Below are positions 1 to 8,743 of a stretch of 60,932 bases of DNA, piece by piece. Position 1 is the stretch's first letter. Each line of letters begins with the position of its first letter. Source of the DNA: Caryophanales bacterium (GTDB lineage Bacteria; Bacillota; Bacilli; Bacillales; Amphibacillaceae); the NCBI GenBank assembly GCA_026168805.1, contig JAPFDS010000064.1, positions 1-60,932 of the forward strand, written 5' to 3'. Both the position numbers and the translations under genes were made by a program. The notes beneath the pieces were generated by a model. The model had not been told where the DNA came from and did not search any database. It saw only the letters and a list, made by a program, of their open reading frames with translations.

Positions 1-223
1 AAAAATATTCGGATTTTTATTTACTATCTTTATTTAAAAGATGTATTCTATAAAAAGCGTCCTAAACATGTGACTTTCAATTAAATACAAAAGTAGTTTC
101 AGGGTTATATAATTAGCACCCACAAATACTTGACTCAATCGCCAAACTTGAAGATAATGACGAAACATATGATAACTGTTATAATAAGTAAAGTACTTTA
201 AAGTTTATAAGGCGGTGATAAAA
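1..223. other. AT-rich upstream region with no gene
   Basis: I see no open frame with a ribosome binding site here on either strand. The last 95 bases hold two promoter candidates for sdaAB (listed separately). In B. subtilis the gene before sdaAB is yloV; its end is not visible in the first 130 bases, so this is either a long spacer after it or a rearranged junction. No terminator-like hairpin with a T run is evident. Confidence 0.6.
130..185 (+). promoter_or_regulatory. Candidate sigma-A promoters for sdaAB-sdaAA
   Basis: TTGACT at 130-135 and GATAAT at 153-158 are separated by exactly 17 bases, close to the sigma-A consensus. A second -10, TATAAT at 180-185, is preceded by TG one base away (an extended -10) but has only a poor -35. 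Either would start transcription before the sdaAB SD sequence at 209-217. Seen in sequence; activity is inferred. Confidence 0.6.
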
Positions 224-886
224 ATGAAATTTACATCCGTTTTTGATGTTATTGGTCCAGTTATGGTCGGACCATCCAGTTCACATACTGCAGGAGCTGC
301 GCGAATAGGAAAAACCGCAAGAGATTTTTTTGGAAAAGAACCAACATGGGCACAGATTCGTTTATATGAATCATTTGCTAAAACATACAAGGGTCATGGA
401 ACTGATTTTGCACTTGTAGGTGGATTACTCGGTTTTGATACAGATGATCTACGCTTAGATCAATCCCTTAAAATAGCTAAAGATAAAGAAATAGATATAG
501 AGTTTATTGAAGAAAATGGCAAAGCCCCGCATCCCAATACTGCACGCCTGACAATCGGTGACGGAAACGAAAGTATTGAATTAGTCGGGATTTCTATTGG
601 TGGTGGAAAAGTAGAAATTGTCGAGATTAATGGATTTGAATTGAAGATTTCTGGAAATCACCCTGCTATATTAGTGGTGCACAATGATCGATTTGGTGCT
701 ATTGCATCTGTAACTAAAACACTTGCAAAACATGAAATAAATATTGGTCATATGGAAGTCAATCGAAAAGACATTGGTAAAGAAGCGTTAATGGTGATGG
801 AAGTTGATCAAAATGTAGAAGAGGAAGTTTTACAGGAGTTACAGTCCTCTGAAAATATTATTCAAGTGTCGACTTTGATCAGTTAA
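224..886 (+). CDS. sdaAB: L-serine dehydratase, iron-sulfur-dependent, beta subunit
   Basis: Small subunit of the two-subunit iron-sulfur L-serine dehydratase, which deaminates serine to pyruvate and ammonia in the cytoplasm. The N-terminus carries the family motif GPSSSHTAGA (about residues 16-25). The last 75 residues read as an ACT domain (AILVVHNDRFGAIASV onward), expected to sense serine. ATG 224 is chosen because the SD-like AAGGCGGTG at 209-217 is correctly spaced from it; an in-frame GTG at 215 lies inside that SD. 220 aa, normal for the family. It is followed after 24 bases by the alpha subunit, so the two are cotranscribed. Confidence 0.93.
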   Translation: MKFTSVFDVIGPVMVGPSSSHTAGAARIGKTARDFFGKEPTWAQIRLYESFAKTYKGHGTDFALVGGLLGFDTDDLRLDQSLKIAKDKEIDIEFIEENGKAPHPNTARLTIGDGNESIELVGISIGGGKVEIVEINGFELKISGNHPAILVVHNDRFGAIASVTKTLAKHEINIGHMEVNRKDIGKEALMVMEVDQNVEEEVLQELQSSENIIQVSTLIS

Positions 887-910
887 ACATGCATAGAAGG
901 AGGTCAAAAT

Positions 911-1786
911 ATGTTCCGTACAGTAGCAGAGTTAGTAGAACGTGCAGAAAGAGAAGATATCTTAATTTCTGAAGTGATGATTAGACAAGAAATGGATGTA
1001 AAAGAACGATCGAGAGAAGAAGTGTATGAGCAAATGGAAAGAAATTTAGAGGTGATGGAACAAGCTGTAGAAGATAGTTTAAAAGGTGTTGAATCTGTTA
1101 CAGGACTAACAGGTGGAGACGCAGTCCGTGTACAAAATTATATGAAAGAGAATACGCCTCTTTCTGGAAATATATTATTAGATGCAGTGAGTAAAGCGAT
1201 GGGTACAAATGAAGTGAATGCAGCTATGGGTATGATTTGTGCTACGCCAACTGCTGGAAGTGCTGGGGTTGTTCCCGGAACGTTATTTGCCGTTAAGAAT
1301 CAATTAAACCCGACTCACGATCAAATGATTCGTTATTTATTTACATCAGGTGCATTCGGATTTGTTGTAGCAAATAACGCATTTATTTCCGGAGCAGCAG
1401 GAGGTTGTCAGGCGGAAGTCGGTTCAGCTGGAGCAATGGCTTCTGCAGCCATTGTCGAGATGGCAGGAGGAACACCACAGCAATGCTCAGAAGCTTTTGC
1501 GATGACACTTAAAAATATGCTTGGACTTGTATGTGATCCGGTCGCTGGATTAGTAGAGGTTCCATGTGTGAAACGAAATGCAGGAGGAGCTTCTTTAGCG
1601 ATTGTATCAGCAGATTTAGCTCTTGCGGGTGTCACGAGTCGTATTCCGTGTGACGAAGTGATTGGAGCGATGTACCGCATTGGTCAAACAATGCCTTCAG
1701 AACTGAGGGAAACAGGTGAAGGTGGGTTAGCGGATACGCCAACCGGACGGTTATTAAAAGAAAAAATATTTGGAATATCTAGTTAG
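911..1786 (+). CDS. sdaAA: L-serine dehydratase, iron-sulfur-dependent, alpha subunit
   Basis: Catalytic, iron-sulfur-binding subunit that partners the upstream beta subunit. Cysteines are at about 110, 166, 192, 208 and 219; those in GGCQAEVG, CDPVAGLVEVPC and the preceding segment are the usual cluster ligands in this family. 291 aa, normal length. The SD AAGGAGGTC at 897-905 is excellent. recG follows after only 12 bases, so read-through is likely. Identification rests on strong family motifs. Confidence 0.94.
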   Translation: MFRTVAELVERAEREDILISEVMIRQEMDVKERSREEVYEQMERNLEVMEQAVEDSLKGVESVTGLTGGDAVRVQNYMKENTPLSGNILLDAVSKAMGTNEVNAAMGMICATPTAGSAGVVPGTLFAVKNQLNPTHDQMIRYLFTSGAFGFVVANNAFISGAAGGCQAEVGSAGAMASAAIVEMAGGTPQQCSEAFAMTLKNMLGLVCDPVAGLVEVPCVKRNAGGASLAIVSADLALAGVTSRIPCDEVIGAMYRIGQTMPSELRETGEGGLADTPTGRLLKEKIFGISS

Positions 1787-1798
1787 AAAGAGTGGTAT

Positions 1799-3838
1799 AT
1801 GATGCTAAATGAATCCGTGTCACATATAAAAGGGGTCGGTGAAAAGACTGCAAAAAACCTTGAGGCGATGAATATTAAAACTGTAGAAGATTTGTTGTTC
1901 TATTACCCAAGCGGATATAACATCACTGAAATAAAACCACTAGCTGAGTGCCAACATGATGAAACCGTTACACTTGTTGGCACTATTTTATATCCTCCTA
2001 CCGTTTCATTTTTTGGTCGAAAAAAATCTCGCCTTATATGTACAGTCGAAGTCGAGCAAGCTGCGGTTAAAATAGTGATGTTCAATCGACCATTTGCGAA
2101 AAATCACTTGCTCCCGAATAAAGTGTTTACGTTTACAGGCAAATGGGATGCCCATCGATTACAATTAACGGTACAAAAGTATGAAGAAGGAGCCCCAGCT
2201 AATTCATCTGCAACCATCGATCCAAAATATCCGTTAAAAGGAGATATGAAACCATTTCGATTGAAGAAAATGATTGAAGCTGCAGTTAGCGACTACAGTC
2301 ATTATATTCAAGAAATTCTTCCATCTACTTATTTACAAGCATACAAACTACCTTCAAGACAAGCAGCAGTAAGAACGATGCATCAACCGGAAAGTGGATA
2401 TGCACTAAAACATGCACGAAGACGATTTACGTATGAAGAATTACTGATTTTTCAAATACGTATGCAGTTGATGCGCAAAGAAATTCGTGAATCAACAACA
2501 GGAGCTGCTCATCAATTTAATCAAACACATCTAGATGATTTCGTTCAATCATTTCCGTTTACATTAACAAATGCTCAACAGCGGGTAACCGAACAAATTT
2601 TAATGGACATGAAATCACCTTATCGAATGAACAGATTATTGCAAGGGGATGTTGGTTCAGGAAAAACAGCTGTCGCAGCGATTGCTTTATATGCAACCGT
2701 CTTAGCAGGCAAGCAAGGAGCATTAATGGTCCCTACAGAGATTTTAGCTGAACAACATTTCTTATCACTAAAAGAACTATTTGCGGATCGAATATCCATT
2801 GCTCTTCTAACTGGTTCTACGAAAGGAAAGAAAAGAGAGGAACTCCTACAAGCAATATATGACCAAGAGATCGACTTAGTCATTGGAACCCATGCCCTCA
2901 TCCAAGATGATGTATATTTCCGTCAGCTAGGTCTGATTGTTATTGATGAGCAACATCGGTTTGGTGTAAATCAGCGTCGAACCTTACGTGAGAAAGGGTT
3001 ATTTCCTGATGTATTATTTATGACTGCAACTCCCATTCCTCGCACACTAGCGATTACGACATTTGGAGATATGGACGTATCGATTTTAAATGAAATGCCA
3101 GCAGGACGAAAACCAGTAGAAACCCATTGGATCAATGAAAAGTTAATGCCACGTTTGTTAGGGTTTATGAAAGAACATATTGAAAATGGCGAGCAAGTAT
3201 ATGTCATTTGTCCATTGATCGAGGAATCGGAAACGTTAGATATGCAAAATGCAGTACATATATATGAACAAATGAAACTGTACTTTGAACCTGACTTTCG
3301 TGTAGGGCTCATGCATGGTAGATTGACTGCAGAAGAAAAAGATGAAATCATGCAACAGTATGTTGAAAATGACATCCAAGTTCTCGTATCTACGACTGTG
3401 ATTGAAGTAGGAGTAAACGTTCCGAATGCTACAATTATGGCGATTTATAACGCTGAGCGTTTTGGGTTATCGCAACTGCATCAATTAAGAGGTCGAGTTG
3501 GTCGGGGAGATGTGCAAAGCTATTGCATGTTAATTGCGGATCCAAAAGGTAAAGTAGGAAAAGAACGCATGCGGATTATGACCGAAACAACGGATGGATT
3601 TGAGTTGTCCGAACGTGATTTAGAACTGAGAGGTGCTGGGGATTTCTTTGGCAAGAAACAAAGCGGTGTGCCTGAATTTAAAGTTGCTGACATTATTGAG
3701 GATTACCGCGCACTTGAAACCGCTCGGCAAGACGCGGTAAAAATTGTTGAAGAAAATTCACTTGATAAAGACCCGATATATGAACCTTTAAAAGCATACT
3801 TAGAAGAGAACAATCCACTTGAAGAAAAGCTCGATTAA
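1799..3838 (+). CDS. recG: ATP-dependent DNA helicase RecG
   Basis: Branch-migrating helicase acting on stalled forks and Holliday junctions. An N-terminal wedge/OB region (about 1-230) is followed by the superfamily 2 motor: Walker A GDVGSGKT at 283-290, DEQH box at 382-385, ATPIPRTL, and the C-terminal helicase motif QLRGRVGRG. 679 aa, as expected. Two ATG codons are adjacent (1799 and 1802); the SD-like AAAGAGTGG just upstream serves either. It sits between sdaAA and the FapR operator, as in B. subtilis. Confidence 0.96.
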   Translation: MMLNESVSHIKGVGEKTAKNLEAMNIKTVEDLLFYYPSGYNITEIKPLAECQHDETVTLVGTILYPPTVSFFGRKKSRLICTVEVEQAAVKIVMFNRPFAKNHLLPNKVFTFTGKWDAHRLQLTVQKYEEGAPANSSATIDPKYPLKGDMKPFRLKKMIEAAVSDYSHYIQEILPSTYLQAYKLPSRQAAVRTMHQPESGYALKHARRRFTYEELLIFQIRMQLMRKEIRESTTGAAHQFNQTHLDDFVQSFPFTLTNAQQRVTEQILMDMKSPYRMNRLLQGDVGSGKTAVAAIALYATVLAGKQGALMVPTEILAEQHFLSLKELFADRISIALLTGSTKGKKREELLQAIYDQEIDLVIGTHALIQDDVYFRQLGLIVIDEQHRFGVNQRRTLREKGLFPDVLFMTATPIPRTLAITTFGDMDVSILNEMPAGRKPVETHWINEKLMPRLLGFMKEHIENGEQVYVICPLIEESETLDMQNAVHIYEQMKLYFEPDFRVGLMHGRLTAEEKDEIMQQYVENDIQVLVSTTVIEVGVNVPNATIMAIYNAERFGLSQLHQLRGRVGRGDVQSYCMLIADPKGKVGKERMRIMTETTDGFELSERDLELRGAGDFFGKKQSGVPEFKVADIIEDYRALETARQDAVKIVEENSLDKDPIYEPLKAYLEENNPLEEKLD

Positions 3839-3845
3839 AAGGTGC

Positions 3846-3874
3846 TTGCAATCTTATTAATGCTGTTATATATT
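3846..3874 (+). promoter_or_regulatory. Sigma-A promoter of the fapR operon
   Basis: TTGCAA at 3846-3851 and TATATT at 3869-3874 with a 17-base spacer. The start of transcription would fall around 3880, inside the FapR operator, which is the arrangement known for FapR-repressed promoters. Confidence 0.65.
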
Positions 3875-3877
3875 ACT

Positions 3878-3896
3878 ATTAGGACCAAGTCATAAT
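3878..3896 (+). promoter_or_regulatory. FapR operator
   Basis: A 19-base imperfect palindrome reads ATTAGGACCAAGTCATAAT. The half sites ATTA.GAC and GTC.TAAT pair, which matches the known FapR box (ATTAGTAC...GTACTAAT type). It overlaps the predicted transcription start of fapR, so FapR should repress its own operon until malonyl-CoA binds. The palindrome is seen; the regulation follows from the known B. subtilis system. Confidence 0.85.
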
Positions 3897-3918
3897 ATGA
3901 GAAAGGGCGGTGCTGTGA

Positions 3919-4491
3919 ATGAAACGTACAAAAGCAGAAAGGCAACGATTATTGAAAGAAACCATTGAACAAACACCATTTGTAACAGACGAAGAATTAG
4001 CCCGTACCTTTTCAGTAAGTATACAAACCATTCGTTTAGATCGAATGGAGTTGTCGATACCAGAACTTAGAAAGCGTATTAAAACAGTTGCTACCAATCA
4101 ATGGAATGAAACAGTTAAAGCACTTCCTTTAGAAGAAGTCATTGGAGAAGTGGTTGATTTAGAGTTAGATCAACGAGCAATTTCCATTTTAGATATACGT
4201 TCTGAACATGTGTTCTCACGTAATAAAATCGCACGAGGACATCATCTGTTTGCTCAAGCAAACTCACTTGCTGTGGCAGTCATTAATGACGAATTAGCGC
4301 TCACATCAAAGGCAGAAATTGAGTTTACACATCAAGTGAAAGAAAATGAACGTGTCGTTGCAAAAGCACATGTGGAAGAAGAAACACATAAACATTTAAC
4401 AAAAGTTCGTGTACAAAGTTATGTTGATAACATAGAAGTGTTTAATGGTTTATTTTATATGTATCGTACAAAAGACCGGCAGGAGGGATAG
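3919..4491 (+). CDS. fapR: Fatty-acid and phospholipid biosynthesis repressor FapR
   Basis: Malonyl-CoA-responsive repressor of lipid synthesis genes. The N-terminal 60 residues form a DeoR-like helix-turn-helix ([21 protein letters not shown] region, about 21-41). The remainder is the hot-dog fold that binds malonyl-CoA ([18 protein letters not shown] at about 112-129). 190 aa, usual size. SD AAAGGGCGG at 3902-3910. It is first in the operon with plsX, fabD, fabG and acpP, and an operator lies just upstream. Confidence 0.95.
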   Translation: MKRTKAERQRLLKETIEQTPFVTDEELARTFSVSIQTIRLDRMELSIPELRKRIKTVATNQWNETVKALPLEEVIGEVVDLELDQRAISILDIRSEHVFSRNKIARGHHLFAQANSLAVAVINDELALTSKAEIEFTHQVKENERVVAKAHVEEETHKHLTKVRVQSYVDNIEVFNGLFYMYRTKDRQEG

Positions 4492-4494
4492 GAT

Positions 4495-5490
4495 ATGAGA
4501 CTAGCAATTGATGCGATGGGTGGAGACCATGCTCCAGCATCTGTCGTCGAAGGAGCGATGAAGGCAGTAACTGAATTGCCAGATGTACATATTACACTTG
4601 TAGGTGACGAAGAACAGATTACCCCTTTATTAACAGATGATACGCGAATTGATATTATTCACACAAAAGAAGTAATCACCGGAGATGATGAACCCGTTCG
4701 CGCTGTTCGGAGAAAAAAAGAGGCTTCACTCGTATTAATGGCGAATCAAGTAAAAGAGAAGAAAGCTGATGCATGTATTTCAGCTGGTAATACCGGTGCA
4801 TTGATGAGTGCTGGTTTATTTATTGTCGGCCGTACAAAAGGTATACAACGTCCAGCATTAAGTCCGACACTTCCTACCATTGACGGAAAAGGATTTGTGC
4901 TTCTTGATGTTGGAGCGAACGTCGACGCTTCGCCAAATCATTTATTACAATACGCAATTATGGGATCCATTTATGCAGAAAATGTACGCGAAATTAGTCA
5001 TCCGACAGTAGGTTTACTGAATGTTGGTACAGAAGATGGTAAAGGCAATGATTTAACAAAAAAAGCTTTTGAATTACTTTCTGAAGCACCCATTAATTTT
5101 ATCGGTAATGTGGAAGCGCGTGACTTGTTAGCTGGGGTGGCGGACGTCGTTGTTACAGATGGTTTTAGTGGTAATGTGGCACTAAAAACAATCGAAGGAA
5201 CAGCCGATATGATGTTTTCTTTATTAAAAGAAACGTTTATGTCCTCATTGAAAACGAAACTATCTGCAGCAATGATGAAAAATGATTTAAAGCAGTTAAA
5301 AGAAAAGCTCGACTACTCGGAATACGGGGGTGCTGGATTATTTGGATTAGCAGCACCAGTGATTAAAGCACATGGTTCATCGAATGGACAAGCAATATTT
5401 AGTGCTATTAAACAAGCTTGTCACATGGTCGAAAATGAAGTTAATGCAACGATTGAAACTACAGTTGCAACATACATAGAAAACGAATAG
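4495..5490 (+). CDS. plsX: Phosphate acyltransferase PlsX
   Basis: Converts acyl-ACP to acyl-phosphate, the first step of phosphatidic acid synthesis in Gram-positives, working with PlsY and PlsC. The N-terminus [14 protein letters not shown] is diagnostic, as are SAGNTGALM and the DVGANVDA and GGAGLFGL segments. 331 aa. It starts 3 bases after fapR ends, with an SD (GGAGGGAT) inside the end of fapR, so translation is probably coupled. Confidence 0.96.
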   Translation: MRLAIDAMGGDHAPASVVEGAMKAVTELPDVHITLVGDEEQITPLLTDDTRIDIIHTKEVITGDDEPVRAVRRKKEASLVLMANQVKEKKADACISAGNTGALMSAGLFIVGRTKGIQRPALSPTLPTIDGKGFVLLDVGANVDASPNHLLQYAIMGSIYAENVREISHPTVGLLNVGTEDGKGNDLTKKAFELLSEAPINFIGNVEARDLLAGVADVVVTDGFSGNVALKTIEGTADMMFSLLKETFMSSLKTKLSAAMMKNDLKQLKEKLDYSEYGGAGLFGLAAPVIKAHGSSNGQAIFSAIKQACHMVENEVNATIETTVATYIENE

Positions 5491-5503
5491 AGGAGGAGAT
5501 GAA

Positions 5504-6445
5504 ATGAAAAAAATAGCATTTATGTTTCCGGGTCAAGGATCTCAAACAGTTGGAATGGGAAAAGATCTTTATGATACGGATGAAGAAATAAAGCAATTAT
5601 TTGAACATGCGAATACATTAGTACCTTTTGATTTAAAATCCTATATGTTTGAGGGACCCGAGGATCTATTAACACAAACAGAGCATGCTCAACCTGCTTT
5701 ATTACTATCCAGTGTTGCAGTACGTACATTATTGGAACGCGAAGGCGTGACACCTTCCATGGTAGTCGGCCATAGCCTAGGTGAATATAGTGCACTCGTT
5801 GCCGCTGGAGCGTTAACAGTTGATGAAGCACTGCCGCTTGTTGCTTCTAGAGGTGCGTACATGGAAGAAGCTGTTCCGACAGGGCAAGGGGCAATGGCGG
5901 CTGTGTTAGGTTTGTCTGTTAAAGAGATTGAAGATGCTTTAGAATCCTTAAACGAAACCGAGGTTGTTGATGTGGCAAACATTAATTGCCCTGGACAAGT
6001 AGTTGTTTCTGGTACAAAAGAGGGTGTCGAAAAAGCAATTTCTATCCTATCAGATGCTGGTGCGAGAAGAGTGTTACCACTAAATGTAAGTGGGCCATTT
6101 CATTCACGTTTGATGAGACCGGCTAGCACTGATTTTAAAGAACGATTAAAAAAAGTAGCATTTAAAGATGCGAACATTCCAGTGTATGCGAATGTAACAG
6201 CTGAAGCAGTCACAGATCAAGCAGAGATAGAACAACTGTTGTTCGAGCAACTATTTTCACCTGTACAGTTTGAACAATCTATTCGTAACATGATTGACGC
6301 TGGAGCTGAAGCCTTTGTGGAAGTTGGAAATGGTAAAGTATTAAGTGGGCTTGTGCGCAAAATTAACCGTAAAATACCAACATTTTCAATTCAGGATCAG
6401 AAAACATTTGATAAGTTTATGACTTGGTATAAGGGGGAAGAATAA
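5504..6445 (+). CDS. fabD: Malonyl-CoA:ACP transacylase FabD
   Basis: Loads malonyl groups onto acyl carrier protein for chain elongation. The nucleophile motif GHSLGE gives Ser91; the catalytic His is in GPFH (His200); FPGQGSQ is at the N-terminus. 313 aa, full length. SD AGAGGAGGAG just upstream. fabG follows with one base between stop and start, so the two are translationally linked. Confidence 0.96.
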   Translation: MKKIAFMFPGQGSQTVGMGKDLYDTDEEIKQLFEHANTLVPFDLKSYMFEGPEDLLTQTEHAQPALLLSSVAVRTLLEREGVTPSMVVGHSLGEYSALVAAGALTVDEALPLVASRGAYMEEAVPTGQGAMAAVLGLSVKEIEDALESLNETEVVDVANINCPGQVVVSGTKEGVEKAISILSDAGARRVLPLNVSGPFHSRLMRPASTDFKERLKKVAFKDANIPVYANVTAEAVTDQAEIEQLLFEQLFSPVQFEQSIRNMIDAGAEAFVEVGNGKVLSGLVRKINRKIPTFSIQDQKTFDKFMTWYKGEE

Positions 6446-6446
6446 T

Positions 6447-7187
6447 ATGTTACAAGGAAAGCATGCACTTGTTACAGGAGCATCTAGAGGGATTGGCCGC
6501 TCGATTGCACTTGAGTTAGCCAAGCAAGGTGCAAGTGTTGCCGTAAACTATTCTGGCAGTGAAGATCGTGCTCAAGCTGTTGTTGAAGAGATTGAAGCAA
6601 TGGGTCAAAAAGCATTTAAAGTACAAGCCGATGTATCCAATGAAAAAAGTGTGAAAGAAATGATTACATCTGTTGTAGATACATTTGGTTCAATAGATAT
6701 ATTAGTAAACAATGCTGGAATTACGAAAGATAATTTACTCATGCGGATGAAGGAAGACGAATTTGATCAAGTGATCAATACAAATTTAAAAGGAGTCTTC
6801 TTATGTACGAAAGCTGCTACTCGTCCAATGATGAAACAAAGAAGCGGTAAGATTATAAACGTTGCTTCCATTGTTGGAGTGAGTGGAAATCCAGGTCAAG
6901 CAAATTATGTTGCCGCTAAAGCAGGGGTCATTGGTATGACGAAATCGGTAGCTAAAGAACTCGCATCAAGAAACATTCTTGTTAATGCTGTTGCTCCGGG
7001 CTTTATTTCAACGGATATGACAGATGCTTTATCAGATGAGCAACGTACTAGTATGCTTGAACTTGTCCCATTAGGAAAACTGGGAACACCAGAAAATGTT
7101 GCTACAGTTGTCAAATTTTTAGCATCCGATGACGCGGAATACATCACAGGGGAGACAATTCATATTGATGGTGGAATGGTGATGTAA
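6447..7187 (+). CDS. fabG: 3-oxoacyl-ACP reductase FabG
   Basis: NADPH-dependent reduction of 3-oxoacyl-ACP in the elongation cycle. Short-chain dehydrogenase fold: cofactor motif TGASRGIG at 10-17, NNAG at 88-91, catalytic Ser141, Tyr154 and Lys158 (NYVAAK). 246 aa. It lies directly after fabD in the FapR-controlled operon, which separates it from the many paralogous dehydrogenases. Confidence 0.96.
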   Translation: MLQGKHALVTGASRGIGRSIALELAKQGASVAVNYSGSEDRAQAVVEEIEAMGQKAFKVQADVSNEKSVKEMITSVVDTFGSIDILVNNAGITKDNLLMRMKEDEFDQVINTNLKGVFLCTKAATRPMMKQRSGKIINVASIVGVSGNPGQANYVAAKAGVIGMTKSVAKELASRNILVNAVAPGFISTDMTDALSDEQRTSMLELVPLGKLGTPENVATVVKFLASDDAEYITGETIHIDGGMVM

Positions 7188-7252
7188 CCAATTTGCATCT
7201 AAGCGCTGAATCGCTTATAATTTTACAATGGATTGAAGGGAGGTGAATGAGA

Positions 7253-7489
7253 ATGGCAGAAGTATTTGATCGCGTGAAAGAAATTATTGTTGACCAATTA
7301 GACGTGGAAGAAAATCTTGTTACAATGGAGGCTTCATTCACTGAAGATTTAGATGCGGACTCATTAGATGTAGTTGAGCTTGTAATGGAATTAGAAGATG
7401 AGTTTGATATGGAAATTGCAGACGAAGAGGCTGAGAAAATTAATACTGTTGGAGATGCAGTAGAGTACATAAAGAGTACACAAGAATAA
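7253..7489 (+). CDS. acpP: Acyl carrier protein
   Basis: Carries growing acyl chains on a phosphopantetheine arm attached to Ser37 in the motif DADSLD. 78 aa, highly acidic. ATG 7253 is preferred over ATG 7247 because the SD GGGAGGTG at 7238-7245 is properly spaced only from 7253, and the resulting N-terminus ([11 protein letters not shown]) matches the family. The more usual motif is DLGADSLD; here Asp replaces Gly, a minor change. Last gene of the fapR lipid operon. Confidence 0.96.
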   Translation: MAEVFDRVKEIIVDQLDVEENLVTMEASFTEDLDADSLDVVELVMELEDEFDMEIADEEAEKINTVGDAVEYIKSTQE

Positions 7490-7521
7490 TAAGCATCCTC
7501 CACGGTGCATAAATAAAATGA

Positions 7522-7568
7522 CTATTAAGCAAGTCTCGCCTCAAGAGCGAGACTTGCTTCTTCAATAG
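7522..7568 (+). terminator. Long hairpin between acpP and rnc
   Basis: A perfect 13-bp stem, AAGCAAGTCTCGC (7527-7539) with GCGAGACTTGCTT (7547-7559) around a 7-base loop, is extended by CTATT (7522-7526) pairing with AATAG (7564-7568) across a 4-base bulge. The tail is only TTCTTC, so it would be a weak intrinsic terminator. It may instead attenuate or be a double-stranded processing site for the RNase III encoded next. The structure is seen; the role is inferred. Confidence 0.7.
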
Positions 7569-7587
7569 AAAAGTTGAGGGTGAATAT

Positions 7588-8271
7588 ATGAACCATCATT
7601 TACTACAATCTAATTTAGGAATAACCTTTCAAAATCAAACCATTCTCAAACAAGCGTTTATTCATTCATCTTATGTAAATGAGCATCAATTGGAACGAAC
7701 AGAAGACAATGAACGATTAGAGTTTCTTGGTGATGCGGTATTAGAGCTAGGTGTGTCAGAATTCCTATTTAGCCAAACACCTGCGATGTCTGAAGGTGAA
7801 ATGACAAAGTTACGTGCATATTTAGTCCGTGAGTCTACACTATCTTCCGTCGCAAAATCATTAGACTTTGGTACGTTTTTATTACTCGGAAAAGGTGAAG
7901 AAGCATCTGGTGGAAAAGAACGTCCTTCGATTTTAGCGGATGTTTTTGAAGCGTTTTTAGGGGCCTTATATGAGGATCAAGGATTTAATGAAGTATATGA
8001 TTTCCTAGAAAAGCATTTGTTCATTTACGTAGAACCATCAGAGTTTATTTCAACAATGGATTATAAAACAACCCTACAAGAAATAATCCAACAACAAAGC
8101 GGTAAAACTGTAGCGTACTCAATCATTGAAGAACGAGGCCCTGCCCATGATCGGGAATTTGTCGCACAGGTAAAAGTGAATGATGTTATTACCACAACAG
8201 GAACTGGCTTATCTAAAAAGGAAGCAGAGCAACGAGCGGCAAAGGAAGCAATTGACCGTTTAGAATCTTAA
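7588..8271 (+). CDS. rnc: Ribonuclease III
   Basis: Cleaves double-stranded RNA, including rRNA precursors and toxin or antisense duplexes. The signature ERLEFLGDAVL supplies catalytic Glu45 and Asp49; Asp118 and Glu121 lie in LADVFEAFLGA. A double-stranded-RNA-binding domain fills about 155-227. 227 aa, slightly short but complete. SD GAGGGTG upstream. In B. subtilis smc follows directly; here a minus-strand gene intervenes. Confidence 0.96.
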   Translation: MNHHLLQSNLGITFQNQTILKQAFIHSSYVNEHQLERTEDNERLEFLGDAVLELGVSEFLFSQTPAMSEGEMTKLRAYLVRESTLSSVAKSLDFGTFLLLGKGEEASGGKERPSILADVFEAFLGALYEDQGFNEVYDFLEKHLFIYVEPSEFISTMDYKTTLQEIIQQQSGKTVAYSIIEERGPAHDREFVAQVKVNDVITTTGTGLSKKEAEQRAAKEAIDRLES

Positions 8272-8283
8272 AAAAACTAAAGA

Positions 8284-8309
8284 GGTGTTCCTAGATGTAC
8301 AAGAACACC
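8284..8309 (-). terminator. Terminator for the DUF1128 gene (partly bidirectional)
   Basis: GGTGTTC (8284-8290) pairs with GAACACC (8303-8309) around a 12-base loop. Read on the minus strand the hairpin is followed by a T-rich stretch (complement of AAAAAAACTAAAGA at 8271-8284), so it should end transcripts of the minus-strand gene. On the plus strand, after rnc, no T run follows. Confidence 0.6.
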
Positions 8310-8323
8310 CCTTATAAGCTAAC

Positions 8324-8548
8324 TTACTCTATACGAACGCTACGCAACTCATCAATAAAAGCAGATGATTCTGCAGCACTTAACGTTCCTTTTTTCATAA
8401 TGATGTCATACATGAACTTGATTTCATCATATTTTGATAAGTCATATCCTTTTGGATCGAACACAATTTGATTTGCAACATCTAGTTGTATAGACATTTT
8501 ATCAAGCATGTAAGCAAGGTTGTCCTCTGACTTTTCATTTAAATCCAT
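8324..8548 (-). CDS. DUF1128 family protein (YfkK-like)
   Basis: Small cytoplasmic protein of unknown function, 74 aa, rich in charged residues, with no membrane segment. From the pattern (ENLAYMLDKM-type N-terminus, YDEIKFMYDII, a closing helix ending in the ELRSVR region) I place it in DUF1128, the family of B. subtilis YfkK. The SD GGGGTG precedes the start on the minus strand. It is the only minus-strand gene in the window and splits rnc from smc. No function is proposed. Confidence 0.8.
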   Translation of the reverse strand: MDLNEKSEDNLAYMLDKMSIQLDVANQIVFDPKGYDLSKYDEIKFMYDIIMKKGTLSAAESSAFIDELRSVRIE

Positions 8549-8743
8549 TCTCGCACCCCATCTAAAATATATTATGCATAGTAAACAATTTTTGTTAAAT
8601 CTTGTTTCTATGCAACGAAATAATCTACTACTATTCCCTTCGTATACGTATCATGATAAAATAAAAAGAGGAAAAATCCAAGTGTTTATATAAAGATAGA
8701 ATGTTTTATGGAAGAATTAGGTAATGAATGAGGAGAATATAGA
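8549..8743. other. Divergent intergenic region before smc
   Basis: Must contain start signals for both the minus-strand DUF1128 gene and, if independently expressed, smc. A TG-extended -10 (TGATAAAAT, 8654-8662) is the best plus-strand candidate but has no good -35. I see no clear promoter on the minus strand. Confidence 0.4.
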
